From the NCBI RefSeq assembly GCF_947502065.1, contig NZ_CANMYE010000009.1:34352-98351 (forward strand): DNA of 64,000 nucleotides, read 5' to 3'. Each line of letters opens with the position of its first letter. Position 1 is the first letter of the stretch. The position numbers and the translations under genes were made by a program. The notes under the pieces were generated by a model, which saw only the letters and a list, made by a program, of their open reading frames with translations, did not search any database and was not told the DNA's origin. Positions 63,013 through 64,000 of the stretch are shown here, piece after piece. Source of the DNA: an uncultured Pseudoteredinibacter sp. (lineage in GTDB: Bacteria; Pseudomonadota; Gammaproteobacteria; Pseudomonadales; Cellvibrionaceae).

Positions 63013-63164
63013 GTACTGCCTTTTATTGTTATTTGGGAAATTGGCTACTATAAAACGCTCGATTGATTGGGGGAAGAGCGAGATTGATCTTGCTCACTAC
63101 TTGTATGAGCAGAGGTAGGGATTCTGATTGCACTGCTTTGAGTTAAACAGCCAGGCTTCGAGAC

Positions 63165-63722
63165 GGGGTCAGAACCCGTGGGTTCTGACCCCACTTCAGA
63201 GCCGAGATGCTGAATGGAATCGGCTGACCATAAAGAACAATAAGAACAGGACTTTGCTAAAACCTAGCTATACCACTCGCAGCGTGCTGGCACTCGGGGT
63301 CAGAACCCGTGGGTTCTGACCCCATTTCGGAGCCGAGATGCTGAATGGAATCGGTTGACCATAAAGAACAGTAAGAACAGGGCTTTGCTAAAACCTAGCT
63401 ATACCACCCGCAGCGTGCAGGCACTCGGGGTCAGAACCCGTGGGTTCTGACCCCATTTCAGAGCCGAGATGCTGAATAGGATCGACTGACCATAAAGAAC
63501 AGTAAGAAAAGGGCCTTGCTAAAACCTAGCTATACCACCCGCATCGTGCAGGCACTCGGGGTCAGCACCCGTGGGTTCTGACCCCATTTCGGAGCCGAGA
63601 TGCTGAACGGGATCGATTGACCATAAAGAACAGTAAGAATGGGACTTTGCTAAAACCTAGCTATACCACTCGCAGCGTGCAGGCACTCGGGGTCAGAACC
63701 CTTGGGTTCTGACCCCACTTTG
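63165..63722. repeat. 131-bp tandem repeat array, four full units and a partial fifth
   Basis: Units begin at 63165, 63296, 63427, 63558 and 63689, exactly 131 bases apart. Each opens with a 28-bp palindrome built on GGGGTCAGAACCC and its complement, followed by a body containing GAGCCGAGATGCTGAA, GACCATAAAGAACA and CTAAAACCTAGCTATACCAC. Units differ by few scattered bases. There is no open frame of note. The array abuts the tRNA-Lys genes. Confidence 0.9.
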
Positions 63723-63726
63723 GGGT

Positions 63727-63804
63727 GAATCCAGCACGACCCACCATAAAAAAAGGGCCGCCCGAATGGGCAGCCCTTTTTATATGGTGGGTCGTACTGG
63801 ATTC
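63727..63804. repeat. Inverted copy of a tRNA-Lys 3' end around the tRNA terminator
   Basis: The plus-strand bases 63727-63748 are the complement of 63783-63804, apart from one base (CAGCACG against CAGTACG). The right arm is the acceptor and T-arm end of the tRNA-Lys gene; the left arm is an extra copy in reverse. The terminator hairpin lies between the arms, so the two arms extend it to a long stem. Confidence 0.75.
63747..63782 (-). terminator. Terminator of the tRNA-Lys operon
   Basis: GGGCCGCCC-GAAT-GGGCAGCCC, with one mismatched pair, flanked by A and T runs on both sides. It lies just after the first tRNA in the direction of transcription. Confidence 0.85.
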
Positions 63805-63860
63805 GAACCAGTGACCAATTGGTTAAAAGCCAACTGCTCTACCAACTGAGCTAACGACCC
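63785..63860 (-). tRNA. tRNA-Lys (anticodon UUU)
   Basis: 76 bases on the minus strand starting GGGTCGTTAGCTCAGTTGG and ending in the encoded CCA. The anticodon loop is CTTTTAA with anticodon TTT, which reads lysine codons. The cloverleaf stems pair as expected, with the GTTCGAATC T-arm. Confidence 0.97.
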
Positions 63861-63926
63861 GTAAACTCGTGGTATAAAAGTTCTGTGTGATTTAAAGCCG
63901 CCCAGTTAAAACTTCAAATCTAAATA

Positions 63927-64000
63927 TGGTGGGTCGTACTGGATTCGAACCAGTGACCAATTGGTTAAAAGCCAACTGCTCTACCAACTGAGCTAACGAC
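63927..64000 (-). tRNA. tRNA-Lys (anticodon UUU), second copy, cut by the window edge
   Basis: Identical in the visible part to the first copy, 66 bases before it in the transcript. The first two bases of the gene lie beyond 64000. Confidence 0.95.

Noticed and set aside
63128..63319. Open frame across the 131-bp repeats
   Set aside because: It exists only because the repeat happens to lack stops in one frame over one unit; the next units break it.
63165..63722. CRISPR array
   Set aside because: Units are 131 bases, almost wholly conserved, without variable spacers, and no cas gene is present.

Overview
The window looks like chromosome from a marine gammaproteobacterium, probably Cellvibrionales-like. 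This is inferred from Gram-negative envelope genes (porin, MlaA, two TonB receptors, Min system), from housekeeping genes of gammaproteobacterial type (hrpA, purT, dnaE-accA, nadA) and from moderate base composition. I ran no database search. Almost all genes are intact, and no transposase, integrase or phage structural gene is visible.

Layout. 1-2.2 kb: end of a RegA/PrrA-type response regulator, a GFA protein, a complete subclass B1 metallo-beta-lactamase-like enzyme and a half-size GDT1 transporter. 2.3-5.9 kb: an aspartate aminotransferase of subgroup Ic, a pair of structured repeats, and an M49 peptidase. 5.9-10.7 kb: a zinc-starvation block made of Zur, DUF1826, a His-rich ZrgA-like protein, a DUF3299 lipoprotein and a MacB-like ATPase/permease pair, with two 17-bp Zur-type palindromes. 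10.7-13.1 kb: MlaA, a small periplasmic protein and a porin. 13.6-16.2 kb: an Hvf-type RiPP locus, with precursor HvfA (15 EGKCG motifs), multinuclear iron enzyme HvfB and partner HvfC. 16.5-25.3 kb: hrpA, a TonB receptor with a possible leader pseudoknot, purT, DUF1289 and a gamma carbonic anhydrase. 25.4-33.5 kb: PepSY protein, two Nudix enzymes, DUF3135, NIF3-like, PTPS-like, NhaC, YdcH-like and purC.

34.0-36.3 kb holds what I consider the most unusual system. A BlaI-type repressor gene lies behind three phased palindromic operators and is followed by a BlaR1-like M56 protease. The outer domain of that protease is not a penicillin-binding sensor but an apparently catalytically complete GT51 peptidoglycan glycosyltransferase. 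Next comes an overlapping GtrA / GT-C / GtrB trio (36.4-39.2 kb) for surface-glycan decoration, which looks AT-rich. 39.2-42.5 kb: RDD, MmcQ/YjbR and an AGCS symporter. 42.7-50.2 kb: a large TonB receptor divergent from a membrane-anchored AraC regulator, a diheme cytochrome, a diheme peroxidase-like protein and a beta-helix protein fused to cytochrome c. This may be a periplasmic redox module of unknown substrate. 50.2-52.2 kb: minCDE. 52.4-63.0 kb: S9 peptidase lipoprotein, an unknown protein plus SDR pair, accA, dnaE, nadA and an alpha/beta hydrolase. 63.1-64.0 kb: a 131-bp tandem repeat array, then two tRNA-Lys(UUU) genes on the minus strand, the second cut by the window edge.

A family of intergenic inverted-repeat elements (3.7, 3.9, 15.4, 20.6, 20.9 and 31.4 kb) shares core sequences. 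Their arms differ from copy to copy yet stay base-paired, which suggests selection or a copying mechanism acting on the folded form.
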